In this document: positions 34,814-43,941 of the stretch, one piece after another | How positions within the stretch are numbered: the first letter of the stretch is position 1 | Layout of the letters: each line of letters begins with the position of its first letter | Assembly: GCA_040766585.1 (NCBI GenBank) | Contig: JAXGQE010000001.1 | Coordinates: 62,001 to 126,000 of the forward strand | Origin: JAXGQE01 sp040766585 | GTDB lineage: Bacteria > Bacillota > SLNR01 | Direction of reading: 5' to 3' | Length of the DNA stretch: 64,000 nt | Position numbers and translations under genes: made by a program | The notes under the pieces: model-generated | What the model was told of the DNA's origin: nothing | The model's database searches: none | What the model saw: the letters and a program-made list of their open reading frames with translations, nothing else

Positions 34814-35557
34814 ATGTCCGGTCAGTCATCAAAAATCCGCACAATTTTTGTTTCCATCCTGGTTGCCGTCACAGCCCTTGGATTGATCTTTCTGATTTAC
34901 CTCCAGGCCACTTCCTATCCGGCTCTGGAGGATACCGCTTCCTGCTATATCAACAACCCCACAGCTCGTGTGGAATCCGATCGCATATCCTTTTTCCCCG
35001 ATTCCTCCAATCCAGCTGCAGGCATCATCATTTACCCTGGAGGAAATGTGGATTTTGAAGCATACGCCCCTTTGGCCGGCCGTCTCAGTGCCGGGGGATA
35101 TGCTGTTTTTATTCAAAAAATGCCCTTGAATCTGGCCGTCTTCGGTATCGACCGGGGAAACCGTATCCTGACTGACTATCCGGATATCCAATCCTGGATT
35201 CTTGTCGGTCATTCTCTGGGAGGAGCCATGGCCGCACGATTTGCCGCCCAGAATACCGAAACCATCGATGCCCTGGTTTTTCTGGCTGCCTACCCCGATA
35301 TCGATCTCACCGATACGCCTTTGAACATCCTCAGCATCACCGGCAGTGAGGACGGGATCCTGAATCGTGAGCGCTTTGAAAATGCTAAAACGCTGCTTCC
35401 GTCTTCCACCCGCTATCTGACCATCGACGGGGCCAACCACGCCGGTTTCGGCCATTACGGTCCCCAGCGCGGAGACGGAGAAGCCTGGATTCCTCCGGAT
35501 CAGCAGTTAAACAGAACAGCTGCCGCCATCCTCCAGTGGATCCAGGAAACCCGGTAG
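34814..35557 (+). CDS. Membrane-anchored alpha/beta hydrolase
   Basis: A 247-residue protein. An N-terminal helix (about 9-30) could be a signal anchor. The hydrolase core has the oxyanion strand IIIYPGGNVDF, the nucleophile elbow GHSLGG (Ser about 138), a SGSED-like acid turn in SITGSEDGIL, and the catalytic His in DGANHAGFGHYG. This is the pattern of the short Abhydrolase_5 group, whose substrates are mostly unknown. The ATG follows GGGAGG by seven bases. It is a single-gene unit between the divergent sppA and a convergent small membrane-protein gene. Confidence 0.85.
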   Translation: MSGQSSKIRTIFVSILVAVTALGLIFLIYLQATSYPALEDTASCYINNPTARVESDRISFFPDSSNPAAGIIIYPGGNVDFEAYAPLAGRLSAGGYAVFIQKMPLNLAVFGIDRGNRILTDYPDIQSWILVGHSLGGAMAARFAAQNTETIDALVFLAAYPDIDLTDTPLNILSITGSEDGILNRERFENAKTLLPSSTRYLTIDGANHAGFGHYGPQRGDGEAWIPPDQQLNRTAAAILQWIQETR

Positions 35558-35595
35558 CGCCCATCCATCCGTCCTATCTGGCAGAGCATGCGCAA

Positions 35596-36036
35596 TCAGG
35601 AATTGGCCAGCAAGATAATGGCCAGCATAATCACTCCGAAAATTCCCAGGCTGGCCAGGACGATAATCACAGCCAAACGGCTGTCCGTCAGCCCGAAGGT
35701 GGTACGATACGGATCCACAGTACCGCCCGGATATTTTCCTCTTTCTTCAATACGCCGTTTGAACCGTATCCGGTAATCGTCAAACTTCTCCACCAGTTCC
35801 CAGCCGTTTTCCGCCTCTTCAGCCAGCAGCTGTTGGAACCGATCCCCGACGATCTTTCCGGCCGATCGTACAATCTTAAACTCCCAACCTTCCAGATCTG
35901 CAGGCCGGTAATCTGTCAACTGTTCTTCCTCCTCGTGTTTCCTTTTCTGTTCCTGTGCTGCCGCAGCAGCGGCTGCTCCTGCCATATTGATCCCACCCCA
36001 CGGCTTCACTCGGTACGGGCCTATTTCTAGTGCCAT
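35596..36036 (-). CDS. Small membrane protein with DUF4177-like domain
   Basis: A 146-residue protein. An Ala/Gln/Glu-rich N-terminus (to about residue 40) precedes a DUF4177-like stretch (WEFKIVRSAGKI, LLAEEAENGWELVEKFDD, RIRFKRR). One C-terminal membrane helix follows (about 121-143, LAVIIVLASLGIFGVIMLAI). An alternative start at ATG 35985, behind GGTGGG, would drop the first 17 residues and may be the real one. It is the gene after pyrG on the same strand. The function is unknown. Confidence 0.7.
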   Translation of the reverse strand: MALEIGPYRVKPWGGINMAGAAAAAAAQEQKRKHEEEEQLTDYRPADLEGWEFKIVRSAGKIVGDRFQQLLAEEAENGWELVEKFDDYRIRFKRRIEERGKYPGGTVDPYRTTFGLTDSRLAVIIVLASLGIFGVIMLAIILLANS

Positions 36037-36079
36037 GCACCATTACCTTTTTTCGGCAGATGCTTCCCGGTTCCTGCTG

Positions 36080-37687
36080 CTACCGTGAATTCTGTTTTGT
36101 CAGTGCTGCCTGGATAAAATGAGCAAACAGCGGATGAGGACGGGTCGGCTTGGATTTAAATTCCGGATGGAACTGAACACCCACAAACCACGGATGGTCT
36201 TTCATTTCAATGATTTCCACCAGATCCTCCTCCCGATAGAGCCCCGAACAGATCAGGCCGCAGTCCGTCAGCTTTCGCCGGTAATCATTGTTCAATTCGA
36301 AACGATGCCGATGTCGTTCCGAAATGACCGGCTGCCCATACGCGTGGATGGCATGGGAGTCCTCCTGCAGCACGCATGGATACTGGCCCAACCGCATGGT
36401 CCCGCCCTTTTGTTCCACATGGATTTGGGAGGGAAGCAGGTGGATCACCGGATGTTCTGTTTCCGGATCAAACTCGGTGCTGTTGGCTCCCTCCAGGCCG
36501 CAGACGTGGCGGGCAAACTCAACCACGGCAATCTGCATCCCCAGACACAATCCCAGATAAGGTATTTTGTTTTCCCGGGCGTATTGGGCCGCCTTGATTT
36601 TCCCTTCAATGCCCCGGTTCCCGAAACCGCCCGGTACCAGGATGCCATCGGCGGATGCCAGCAGAGATTCTGCCGATTGCTTCTCCAGATCCTCAGCCTG
36701 GATCCAGTTCATACGAATGCGGGCGCTGTTGGCAATTCCACCGTGCCGGACCGCTTCCACCACGCTGAGATAAGCGTCCTTTAAGGTAACATATTTGCCG
36801 ACGATGGCAATTTCCACTTCATGTTTGGGATGGGTCACATTTTGCAGAACCCGATCCCACTCCTTCCAGTTGGGCCGGGAACTCCGCATCCCCAGTCTGG
36901 CCAGAATGATTTTGTCCAGATGCTGATCGGATAGTTTCTTGGGGACCAGGTAGACATTATCCTCATCCCGATTCTCGATGACAGCATGCTGCTCAATATC
37001 GCAGAACTGAGCGATCTTCATGCGAATTTCCGGGGTCAGGGGATGCTCGGTCCGACAGACTATGATATCCGGCTGGATCCCGACACTGCGCAGTTCTTTG
37101 ACACTGTGCTGTGTGGGCTTTGTCTTCATCTCCTTAGCCGCAGCCAGATAGGGCAGCAGTGTCACATGGACATTTAAAACATTGTCCCGCCCCTGCTCGG
37201 TCTTAAACTGCCGGATGGCTTCCAAAAAGGGGAGGCTTTCGATATCCCCCACCGTTCCGCCGATCTCAATAATCATAATGTGCGGGTCCAGCGCATCGGC
37301 GGCCTGCCTCATTCTTGCTTTGATCTCATCGGTAATGTGGGGAATGACCTGAATCGTGCCCCCCAGGAAATCCCCTTTCCTTTCTTTGGTCAGGACCGAT
37401 TTGTATACCTGCCCAGCTGTCACATTGCTCAGATGCGTCATATCCCGCCCGGTAAACCGTTCGTAATGCCCCAAATCCAGATCTGTTTCCGCCCCGTCAT
37501 CGGTGACAAACACTTCTCCGTGCTGATACGGGCTCATGGTGCCCGGGTCCACATTCAGATATGGATCGAATTTGGCCATGCCCACACGGATTCCCCGATT
37601 CATCAGAAGCCTGCCGATGGACGCCGCCGTAATCCCCTTGCCCAAAGAAGAGACCACTCCTCCGGTCACAAATATATATTTTCTCAC
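36080..37687 (-). CDS. pyrG: CTP synthase
   Basis: A 535-residue enzyme making CTP from UTP, ATP and glutamine. The N-terminal synthase domain starts KYIFVTGGVVSSLGKGITAAS, with FDPYLNVDPGTMSPYQHGEV and IIEIGGTVGDIES. The C-terminal glutaminase carries the nucleophile Cys in YLGLCLGMQ and the His-Glu pair in GVQFHPEF. I chose the GTG at 37687: AAAGGG is eight bases upstream and the result matches the family start. An ATG two codons earlier is very close to that site. A hairpin with a T run lies directly upstream. Confidence 0.96.
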   Translation of the reverse strand: MRKYIFVTGGVVSSLGKGITAASIGRLLMNRGIRVGMAKFDPYLNVDPGTMSPYQHGEVFVTDDGAETDLDLGHYERFTGRDMTHLSNVTAGQVYKSVLTKERKGDFLGGTIQVIPHITDEIKARMRQAADALDPHIMIIEIGGTVGDIESLPFLEAIRQFKTEQGRDNVLNVHVTLLPYLAAAKEMKTKPTQHSVKELRSVGIQPDIIVCRTEHPLTPEIRMKIAQFCDIEQHAVIENRDEDNVYLVPKKLSDQHLDKIILARLGMRSSRPNWKEWDRVLQNVTHPKHEVEIAIVGKYVTLKDAYLSVVEAVRHGGIANSARIRMNWIQAEDLEKQSAESLLASADGILVPGGFGNRGIEGKIKAAQYARENKIPYLGLCLGMQIAVVEFARHVCGLEGANSTEFDPETEHPVIHLLPSQIHVEQKGGTMRLGQYPCVLQEDSHAIHAYGQPVISERHRHRFELNNDYRRKLTDCGLICSGLYREEDLVEIIEMKDHPWFVGVQFHPEFKSKPTRPHPLFAHFIQAALTKQNSR

Positions 37688-37702
37688 GGCCATCACCCTT
37701 TC

Positions 37703-37753
37703 AAAAAAATAAACACCGCTCTTGCCGTTTTTTTTTACGGCACGTGGGCGGTG
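37703..37753 (-). terminator. Terminator-like hairpin in the pyrG leader (possible attenuator)
   Basis: On the minus strand the outer stem CACCGC/GCGGTG and inner stem GCCGT/ACGGC (A-rich loop) form a nested hairpin followed by TTTATTTTTTT. It lies between the promoter and the pyrG start. Firmicutes pyrG genes are known to be controlled by CTP-sensitive attenuation at such a hairpin; the C-rich 5' arm (CACCGCCCAC) fits. The usual GGGC start of the transcript is not evident. Confidence 0.7.
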
Positions 37754-37768
37754 CTTTTCCATACCCAT

Positions 37769-37797
37769 ATTCTACACGATGGCTATTCGTAATTCAA
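37769..37797 (-). promoter_or_regulatory. Promoter of pyrG
   Basis: On the minus strand TTGAAT (37797-37792) and TAGAAT (37774-37769) are separated by 17 bp. It overlaps the last codons of the upstream metallo-hydrolase gene. A GGG triplet (GGGTATGG) lies just downstream of the -10. Confidence 0.65.
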
Positions 37798-38418
37798 GAC
37801 AATTATTCTGATTTTTTTACCAAATTGGTCCGGCGTTATCTCAATCTCACTGAGATTGGGAATTTCATAGTCCGGATACAGTTTGAGAAAGTGTTCAACC
37901 CCCTTAATGGGAAAATCGATGGCCGGAGTTTTAAAATGCATGGGAATGACCACTTTGGGGTTCAGTTTCTCCACCTGGGCAGCGGCCGTCTCAGCATCGA
38001 TGGTGTAATGTCCGCCCACCGGAATCAGCAATATATCCACCTTGCCCATGGCCTTCACCTGCTGATCCGTCAGTGGGTGTCCCAAATCCCCCAGATGAGC
38101 CAGACGCATACCGTCTGCATCGAAGACGTGAATCAGATTGTGCCCCCTCTCAGCACCCTCGGCCGTATCATGAAACGCTTTGACCGCGGTCATGCGGATC
38201 CCGGCTGCTTCGTGAATCCCCGCCGTTTTGAATACCTGAGGGTCTCCTTTCAACCGGTCCACCGCATTGTGATCAAAATGATCATGACTGACAGTCACCA
38301 CATCCGCCTCCAGATCCAGTGCCGGATAACCGATTTCACCGTATGGATCAATCACCACCCGGGTTCCGTTTTCGTAATTCAGCTGGAAGCAGGCATGTCC
38401 AAGCCAGCGAATCTTCAT
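37783..38418 (-). CDS. Metal-dependent hydrolase, UPF0173 metallo-beta-lactamase fold
   Basis: A 211-residue single-domain metallo-beta-lactamase-fold protein of the UlaG-like/UPF0173 type. MKIRWLGHACFQ begins the domain, SHDHFDHNA (about 45-53) is the HxHxDH zinc motif, and HLGDLGH and PMHFKT supply later ligands. The physiological substrate is unknown. The ATG at 38418 follows GGAGG by eight bases. It lies 33 bases downstream of rpoE, and its 3' end contains the pyrG promoter. Confidence 0.9.
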   Translation of the reverse strand: MKIRWLGHACFQLNYENGTRVVIDPYGEIGYPALDLEADVVTVSHDHFDHNAVDRLKGDPQVFKTAGIHEAAGIRMTAVKAFHDTAEGAERGHNLIHVFDADGMRLAHLGDLGHPLTDQQVKAMGKVDILLIPVGGHYTIDAETAAAQVEKLNPKVVIPMHFKTPAIDFPIKGVEHFLKLYPDYEIPNLSEIEITPDQFGKKIRIIVLNYE

Positions 38419-38451
38419 CGGTGACACCTCCTTGTATACATTCCTTCGTCT

Positions 38452-38865
38452 TCAGTCGTCATAGTCCTCTTCAGTGGAATCGCTGAAATCAAAATCATCA
38501 ATAATGAAATTCTTCTCCAGTTCCTCTTCCTCGCCATCATCCATATCATTGATGGGTTCTCTCTCCCGCTTGTTCAGTGGTGTCAGCAGCGGAACACGGG
38601 GTGTTTTCTGTTTCGGCGACCATTCTTTCAACCCCCAGATCCCTTTTCCATGATGGAAAAACCGCACATCCAGATTCATTTGGGTTAATACAGCGGCAGC
38701 CTGACGCAAAAACATATCACCTTCCACGGATTGTCCTTTCAATTCCAAAGCCTGCCGGATCAGCTCTTTGTAATGGGTTTGCTGCCGACTTTGTTTCAAA
38801 AGCAGGTAAAGAATGTCAACGATGTCCATCTTAGGATGTATTTCAGGGACCGGATGTTCACTCAT
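38452..38865 (-). CDS. rpoE: RNA polymerase delta subunit
   Basis: A 137-residue delta subunit, found only in Firmicutes, that tunes RNA polymerase-DNA stability and specificity. An N-terminal HARE-HTH-type globular domain (about 10-90, MDIVDILYLLLKQSRQQTHYKELIRQALE) is followed by a basic linker and an acidic disordered tail (DMDDGEEEELEKNF, ending EEDYDD). The rpoE-pyrG neighbourhood is conserved in Firmicutes and supports the call. The ATG follows GGAGGAATAGGA. Confidence 0.9.
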   Translation of the reverse strand: MSEHPVPEIHPKMDIVDILYLLLKQSRQQTHYKELIRQALELKGQSVEGDMFLRQAAAVLTQMNLDVRFFHHGKGIWGLKEWSPKQKTPRVPLLTPLNKREREPINDMDDGEEEELEKNFIIDDFDFSDSTEEDYDD

Positions 38866-38917
38866 TCCTATTCCTCCCCATCATTGGGCTGCTTTCGCAG
38901 CAGCATATGTATCAGAA

Positions 38918-39901
38918 TTAGTCTGCAAATATTTTCCATATTTCATCTCTTTCCGGAGGCTCTGCCGGATAGACCTGGCCGTTCCGAACGATCCGGTACC
39001 CTTCCTCCAGAAACCGACCAATGACTGCTGCGGAAATTCCTTCTTTCTTCAATGCTTCCACAATGGTCTTCCCGTCGGGAGCTGCAATCATCATGGATCC
39101 GCTGGAAACCAGCGCCAGAGGATTGATTTCAAAAAAGCGGCAGACACGGTCAGTCACCGGATGGATGATCACTTCATCTTCCCAGATCTCGACACCAATC
39201 CCCGATGCCGCCGCCATTTCGTAAGCCGCACCCAAAATGCCCCCTTCGGTCACATCGTGCATGGCAACCGCCCCATTCCGGACAGCAATCCGGCCGTCTT
39301 TGACCACACTGATCCATCGAATAAAACTCTTGCCTGTTTCAATTTGCTCTTCCGTAAGAGTCCCCATCAGACGCTCTTCAAAATCCGTCACCAGTATGGC
39401 GGTTCCTTCCAGCCCGGCCCCTTTGGTCATTACCAGGTCGTACCCCGGTTTGGCACCGGATGAGGTGACAAAGTGATCTTTTTTAGCCCTGCCCACCGAG
39501 GTGGTGGAGATGATTACCCGGTCAATCCCTGCCGTGATTTCACTGTGACCCCCCAGCACTTCAATGTCCAAGAGGGATGCCTCTTCATGAATCTGACCCA
39601 TAATCCTTCCCAGATCCTCTGCGGTGGTTCCCACCGGAGCCAGGATAGTAACCAGTACACCCACCGGCTCCGCTCCGTTGGCGGCAATATCGTTGCAGGA
39701 AATATGAACCGCCAGTCGGCCGATATCCTGAACCGCCCCGGTGATGGGATCGGTGGACAGCACACAAACCTCATCCCCGAAATCGATGACCGAACAGTCT
39801 TCACCCAGCGATGAATGAACCAGCACATCGCTCCGTTTCTTCCCCAGATTTCCGAATATATACTGCTTCAGAACATCCGGAGGTACTTTGCCCACCTTCA
39901 T
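38918..39901 (-). CDS. AIR synthase-related protein (HypE/ThiL/SelD-like fold)
   Basis: A 327-residue PurM-superfamily ATP-binding protein. It has the N-terminal ATP and metal site (GEDCSVIDFGDEVCVLSTDPI), HISCNDIAANGAEPVG and a C-terminal AIRS_C domain with MHDVTEGGILGA. It is nearest to HypE-like AIR synthases but lacks the C-terminal PRIC cysteine tail of true HypE. It is thus unlikely to complete [NiFe] cyanide ligand synthesis, even though hypB is elsewhere in the window. The substrate is unknown. It lies between speE and rpoE on the same strand; the ATG follows GGGAGGTCAGCAGG. Confidence 0.85.
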   Translation of the reverse strand: MKVGKVPPDVLKQYIFGNLGKKRSDVLVHSSLGEDCSVIDFGDEVCVLSTDPITGAVQDIGRLAVHISCNDIAANGAEPVGVLVTILAPVGTTAEDLGRIMGQIHEEASLLDIEVLGGHSEITAGIDRVIISTTSVGRAKKDHFVTSSGAKPGYDLVMTKGAGLEGTAILVTDFEERLMGTLTEEQIETGKSFIRWISVVKDGRIAVRNGAVAMHDVTEGGILGAAYEMAAASGIGVEIWEDEVIIHPVTDRVCRFFEINPLALVSSGSMMIAAPDGKTIVEALKKEGISAAVIGRFLEEGYRIVRNGQVYPAEPPERDEIWKIFAD

Positions 39902-39985
39902 CCTGCTGACCTCCCTTGTATTGGGCCGCCATTTTCCCGCGGTCTGATGTTGATCGCTGGTAAAGCATACCGCCTGCGCATGGTA

Positions 39986-40837
39986 CTACCGGGCGGAATG
40001 ATCAAATATATCCTGTACAAATCTCGGCAGCACAAAGCAGGCGTGATGCAGTGCCGGCGTGTAGTACCGGGTTTCAATTTCCTCTAAATCCCGGATCTTG
40101 CCTAGAGGATCGTTTCGTTTGGATCCCAGGATAAAACTCCACATCCCGCTTTGATAAGTGGGGATGAAGGCCAGATAGCACCGGGTTATGGGGAAAAATT
40201 TCCGTACATCAGTATAGATCTTCCCCAGAAGCTGCTTGTTATGAAATGGAGATTCTGACTGGGCAGAAAAAAGGCCGTCTTCTTTCAGCGCTTTGTGAAT
40301 GCTGTGGTAAAACGATCCTTCAAACAATCCCACAGCGGGACCTTCCGGGTCCGGAGCATCCACAATGATCACATCAAATTCATTTTCCCGCTGGGCCAGG
40401 TACTGGATCCCGTCGGCAAAAATGAGTTCCAGTCTGTCATCATCCAGCTTTGCCCCGATAGTAGGCAGAAACTCCTTGCTGACAGCGCAGACACGCTCAT
40501 CGATTTCGCACAGAACCACTTTTTCAACCGATGTATGTTTCAGCACCTCCCGGGCTGTTCCTCCATCCCCTCCGCCGATAATCAGTACACGGCGCGGATC
40601 GGGATGGGTCAGCAGCGGAATGTGGGCAATCATTTCATGGTAGACAAATTCATCTCTTTCGGTGGTCTGAATCACTCCATCCAGCACCAGAACCCGTCCA
40701 TAGTGGTCCGATTCCAAAACAACCAGCTCCTGATAGATGGACTTCTCTCGATGCAGGACACTTTTGATTTTCAAGCCCAAAGACAGTGTTTCCCGTCCCT
40801 CTTCGGTCAGCTGCTTTTCCGTAAACCAAAGACTCAT
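39986..40837 (-). CDS. speE: Spermidine synthase
   Basis: A 283-residue polyamine aminopropyltransferase, using decarboxylated SAM and putrescine to make spermidine. Motifs are YQELVVLESDHYGRVLVLDG, the decarboxy-SAM-binding IGGGDGGTAREVLKH (about 87-101), VVLCEIDERV, and the catalytic Asp in VDAPDPEGPA. Length and motif order match bacterial SpeE. The ATG lies behind AGGGGAG. It sits 30 bases after the carboxyltransferase gene; speD or agmatine genes are not seen here. Confidence 0.95.
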   Translation of the reverse strand: MSLWFTEKQLTEEGRETLSLGLKIKSVLHREKSIYQELVVLESDHYGRVLVLDGVIQTTERDEFVYHEMIAHIPLLTHPDPRRVLIIGGGDGGTAREVLKHTSVEKVVLCEIDERVCAVSKEFLPTIGAKLDDDRLELIFADGIQYLAQRENEFDVIIVDAPDPEGPAVGLFEGSFYHSIHKALKEDGLFSAQSESPFHNKQLLGKIYTDVRKFFPITRCYLAFIPTYQSGMWSFILGSKRNDPLGKIRDLEEIETRYYTPALHHACFVLPRFVQDIFDHSAR

Positions 40838-40867
40838 TGCCGCAATCTCCCCTTTCAGTCCATCCCG

Positions 40868-42268
40868 CTATACCGGATACCAGACTCCATCCGAATCCTC
40901 GTTCTCTTCCACCATGCCAAAATCCACCCGATAGGATTCCGAAAGCCTCTCCCGCAGAAACTTCAGAGCAATGGGCGGGAACAGAAGGTAGGAAAGCAAG
41001 TCTTCTTCCTTCTGCAAATATGGATTCACTTCCGGATAGACTGCATCCATGGCCGGTTCCAGAAGGTCAGCCGGTCGGCCGGTAATCACGGGTTCATCCC
41101 CGATAATGGCTTTCTGCAGTTCCTCGTCGATCTTTCCGGGCGGTCGGCCGTAGAGACCTTTGACATATGACTTCACTTCCGAAGGGATTAGCTTGTAGCG
41201 TTCTCCCGTTACCACATTCACCACAGACTGGGTCCCCACAATCTGACTCATAGGGGTAACCAAAGGAGGATACCCCAGTTCCGCCCGTACCCGCGGAACC
41301 TCTTTCAGTACTTCATCCAGCTTGTCAATGGCATTTTGAGCCTCCAGCTGGGAAACCAGATTGGATACCATCCCTCCGGGGATCTGGTAAGACAGCACAT
41401 TGGTGTCGATGCCGATGGCTGTTTGGGCATTGTAGTTCTTTCGAATCCCGCGGAAATATTCTGCCAGTGACGACAGGGCCTTCAGGTCCAGCCCCGTATC
41501 GTAGGCAGTTCCCTGCAGGACAGCCACCATGCTTTCCGTTGGCGGCTGCGAAGTGCTCAAGGCAAAGGGGGACAGAGCTGTATCAATAACATCCGCTCCA
41601 GCCTCCACCGCCTTCAGATAGCTCATGCTGGCCATACCGCTGGTGTAGTGGCTGTGGACCTGAACGGGAATCTTCAAAGCTTCCTTTAGCCTTCCAACGG
41701 TTTCATAGGCGGCGCTGGGGGACAATAGTCCCGCCATATCCTTCAGACAGATAGAATCCGCTCCCTTGTCCTGCAGCTCCAGAGCCAATTTCACATAACT
41801 GTCCAGATTGTGCACGGGGCTTGTGGTATATACAACGCAGGCCTGCACATGGGCACCCTGCTTTTTGGACTCATCCATGGATACTTCCATATTCCGAACA
41901 TCGTTGAGGGCATCAAAGATTCTCATGATGGATATTCCGTTCTTTACCGCCAGCCGGACAAAGGCCCGCACCACGTCATCCGGATAATGGCGGTATCCCA
42001 CCAGATTCTGCCCTCGCAAGAGCATTTGCAGCGGTGTATTTTTCGCTTTTTCCTTCAGTTTTCTTAAACGAAACCAAGGATCTTCATTCAGGTAGCGCAG
42101 GCAGGCATCAAAAGTCGCACCGCCCCAGACTTCCAGGGAATGGAATCCGATTTCGTCCATCCGCTCCATAATCGGAAGCATATCGACTGTAACCATTCGG
42201 GTTGCAAACAGTGATTGGTGGCCGTCTCGCAAAGTGGTATCTGTAATACCCACTTTTCTTTCCGCCAT
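40868..42268 (-). CDS. oadA: Carboxyltransferase subunit (oxaloacetate decarboxylase alpha / pyruvate carboxylase subunit B type)
   Basis: A 466-residue biotin-dependent carboxyltransferase. The HMGL-like TIM barrel starts TDTTLRDGHQSLFATR and carries the metal-binding VQVHSHYTSG and the carbamylated-Lys segment ICLKDMAG. The conserved C-terminal domain follows (PGGMVSNLVSQL, YPPLVTPMSQIVGTQ, GLYGRPPG). There is no lipoyl/biotin domain at the C-terminus, so it must work with a separate biotin carrier and either a carboxylase or a membrane decarboxylase subunit, none of which is adjacent. The partner decides whether it makes or consumes oxaloacetate. The ATG follows GGAGGGATGAAGCAAC. Confidence 0.9.
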   Translation of the reverse strand: MAERKVGITDTTLRDGHQSLFATRMVTVDMLPIMERMDEIGFHSLEVWGGATFDACLRYLNEDPWFRLRKLKEKAKNTPLQMLLRGQNLVGYRHYPDDVVRAFVRLAVKNGISIMRIFDALNDVRNMEVSMDESKKQGAHVQACVVYTTSPVHNLDSYVKLALELQDKGADSICLKDMAGLLSPSAAYETVGRLKEALKIPVQVHSHYTSGMASMSYLKAVEAGADVIDTALSPFALSTSQPPTESMVAVLQGTAYDTGLDLKALSSLAEYFRGIRKNYNAQTAIGIDTNVLSYQIPGGMVSNLVSQLEAQNAIDKLDEVLKEVPRVRAELGYPPLVTPMSQIVGTQSVVNVVTGERYKLIPSEVKSYVKGLYGRPPGKIDEELQKAIIGDEPVITGRPADLLEPAMDAVYPEVNPYLQKEEDLLSYLLFPPIALKFLRERLSESYRVDFGMVEENEDSDGVWYPV

Positions 42269-42482
42269 GTTGCTTCATCCCTCCCTCAAGGATCCATATA
42301 TTTTTGGACACCGGCTTCGTCGTCCGGTGCATCGTCCGATCAAGTCAAACTGCTCAATATATATTATACAAAAGCCAGTCATTTCCTTTTCAGGCACAGC
42401 AACAATTTCGTTGACAGAATCCACCGTGATAGGATAAACAAAGCCTCCAGACCCATCTGAAGGCTTGATGCGCAAATCTCAA
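42269..42482 (-). other. Upstream region of the carboxyltransferase gene
   Basis: It holds a TATAAT -10 on the minus strand near 42367-42362 with a poor -35, and the terminator of the preceding efflux operon. Nothing else gene-like is seen. Confidence 0.4.
42434..42464 (-). terminator. Intrinsic terminator of the PadR-MATE-DHA2 operon
   Basis: On the minus strand GCCTTCAGA-TGGG-TCTGGAGGC (9-bp stem with one G-T pair) is followed by TTTGTTTAT. Confidence 0.8.
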
Positions 42483-43919
42483 TCAGCCTCGGGGGGCATC
42501 CTGAATCCGGCTGACAATGAATGCCCCGGCCAGGGTCACGGCGGCTGACAGCAGGTACACGGCCGGAAATGCATTGACCAATCCAAACACTTCCTGGGAC
42601 AATGTGGTGGTCAAAGGATCCCAGAGGGTTTCAAATGACGCAGCCCGAATCTGCAAAACACTGCCTAAAATGGTGGCTGAAAAAACTGATCCGATGAAAC
42701 GGACCATGTTGTAGAGCCCGGAAGATACACCCACCTTTTGCGGCGGGCTGGCTTCAATGACCCCTCCGGTCAACGCGGAAGTCATCAGCCCGATTCCGGT
42801 ACCGGCCATGACCAGCCGAATGACAATGGAGATTCCGCTGCTGCCCAGAGACAGCCGGCTCAGTGATAAAAATGAAAGGGTGCAGAAGATCATTCCCGCA
42901 ACAGCCGGGATCCTCTTGGCATACCGGTCGACAATCCACCCTCCAATGGGAGAAACCAGTGTCTGCGACAGAGACGATGCCACCAGGAAAAGTCCTGTTT
43001 CAGCCGTTCCAAACCCCTGAACTTTCTGCATGAATATGGGAATGGGCAGGACCACCGCATAGATTGAGAACATCTGGATAAATCCACCTGCTGTGGCCGC
43101 CACAAAGGTTCGATTGCGAAACAGCGAAAAATCCACCATGGGCGACTTTGCCCGATTCTCCACTTTGGTGAAAAGAATATAAAAGACCAGAAAAAGAGCA
43201 ACCAACCCCAGTACCGGCAACGAAAGGAAACCATATCGTTCGATCTGAGTAACCGCCAGCATCAGGCTGAAAATGCTAACAGCCAGTGTAATCGCGCCTC
43301 CCACATCAAACGAGCGTGTCTGCGAGCTGCCCCGGACTTCCCGAATCACAGTGATGCAGAGGGCCAGACCAATCAGTGCCAGGGGAATGTTGACATAGAA
43401 TATGGCCCGCCAGCTGGCATACTGAACCAGGTAACCCCCCACTGTGGGTCCAGCCACAGCTCCCAGCGCAGCCACGCCGCCCCAGATCCCCAAAACCCGG
43501 CCTCGCTGATCCGGGGGATACACGGCTGTGACCAGTGCCATTCCATTGGGTAGAATGGCAGAAGCCCCCACAGCCTGCACGACCCGGGCTATCAGCAGCA
43601 CCGCAAATGAACCGGAGATGCTGGCCAGCAGCGATCCGGACAGAAATATCAGAATGCCGATGATGAATATCTTTCGGCGTCCGTACAAATCCCCCAACTG
43701 CCCGAACATGGGCATGAGCACAGCATACGGCAGCATGTACCCGGTAACGACCCATGTCAGTAAATCAATGGGAATCGAAAACTCCTGCATCAAAGTGGGC
43801 AGGGCGATATTTACCATGCTTGAATTGAGAACGGTCAAAAATGTGGCCAGCAGCGAAGTCACCAGCACCCACAGTGCATAGGTCCCACCCACTGGGTTTT
43901 CGGATTTTTCCTGGTTCAT
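42483..43919 (-). CDS. DHA2-family multidrug efflux MFS transporter (EmrB/QacA type)
   Basis: A 478-residue proton antiporter with about 14 membrane helices. The N-terminal region has LNSSMVNIALPTLMQ and motif A as GQLGDLYGRRKIF. The antiporter motif C region reads GGVAALGAVAGPTVGGYLV, followed by SWRAIFYVNIPLAL, the classic EmrB/QacA block. The ATG at 43919 follows GGAGG by six bases. It lies 22 bases after the MATE gene and two genes after a PadR regulator. The three form an efflux operon; the substrate is unknown. Confidence 0.92.
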   Translation of the reverse strand: MNQEKSENPVGGTYALWVLVTSLLATFLTVLNSSMVNIALPTLMQEFSIPIDLLTWVVTGYMLPYAVLMPMFGQLGDLYGRRKIFIIGILIFLSGSLLASISGSFAVLLIARVVQAVGASAILPNGMALVTAVYPPDQRGRVLGIWGGVAALGAVAGPTVGGYLVQYASWRAIFYVNIPLALIGLALCITVIREVRGSSQTRSFDVGGAITLAVSIFSLMLAVTQIERYGFLSLPVLGLVALFLVFYILFTKVENRAKSPMVDFSLFRNRTFVAATAGGFIQMFSIYAVVLPIPIFMQKVQGFGTAETGLFLVASSLSQTLVSPIGGWIVDRYAKRIPAVAGMIFCTLSFLSLSRLSLGSSGISIVIRLVMAGTGIGLMTSALTGGVIEASPPQKVGVSSGLYNMVRFIGSVFSATILGSVLQIRAASFETLWDPLTTTLSQEVFGLVNAFPAVYLLSAAVTLAGAFIVSRIQDAPRG

Positions 43920-43941
43920 CATATACCTCCGTAACGACCCG

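Noticed and set aside
38918..39901. True HypE hydrogenase maturation protein
   Set aside because: The C-terminal PRIC cysteine tail is missing; the end reads DEIWKIFAD.
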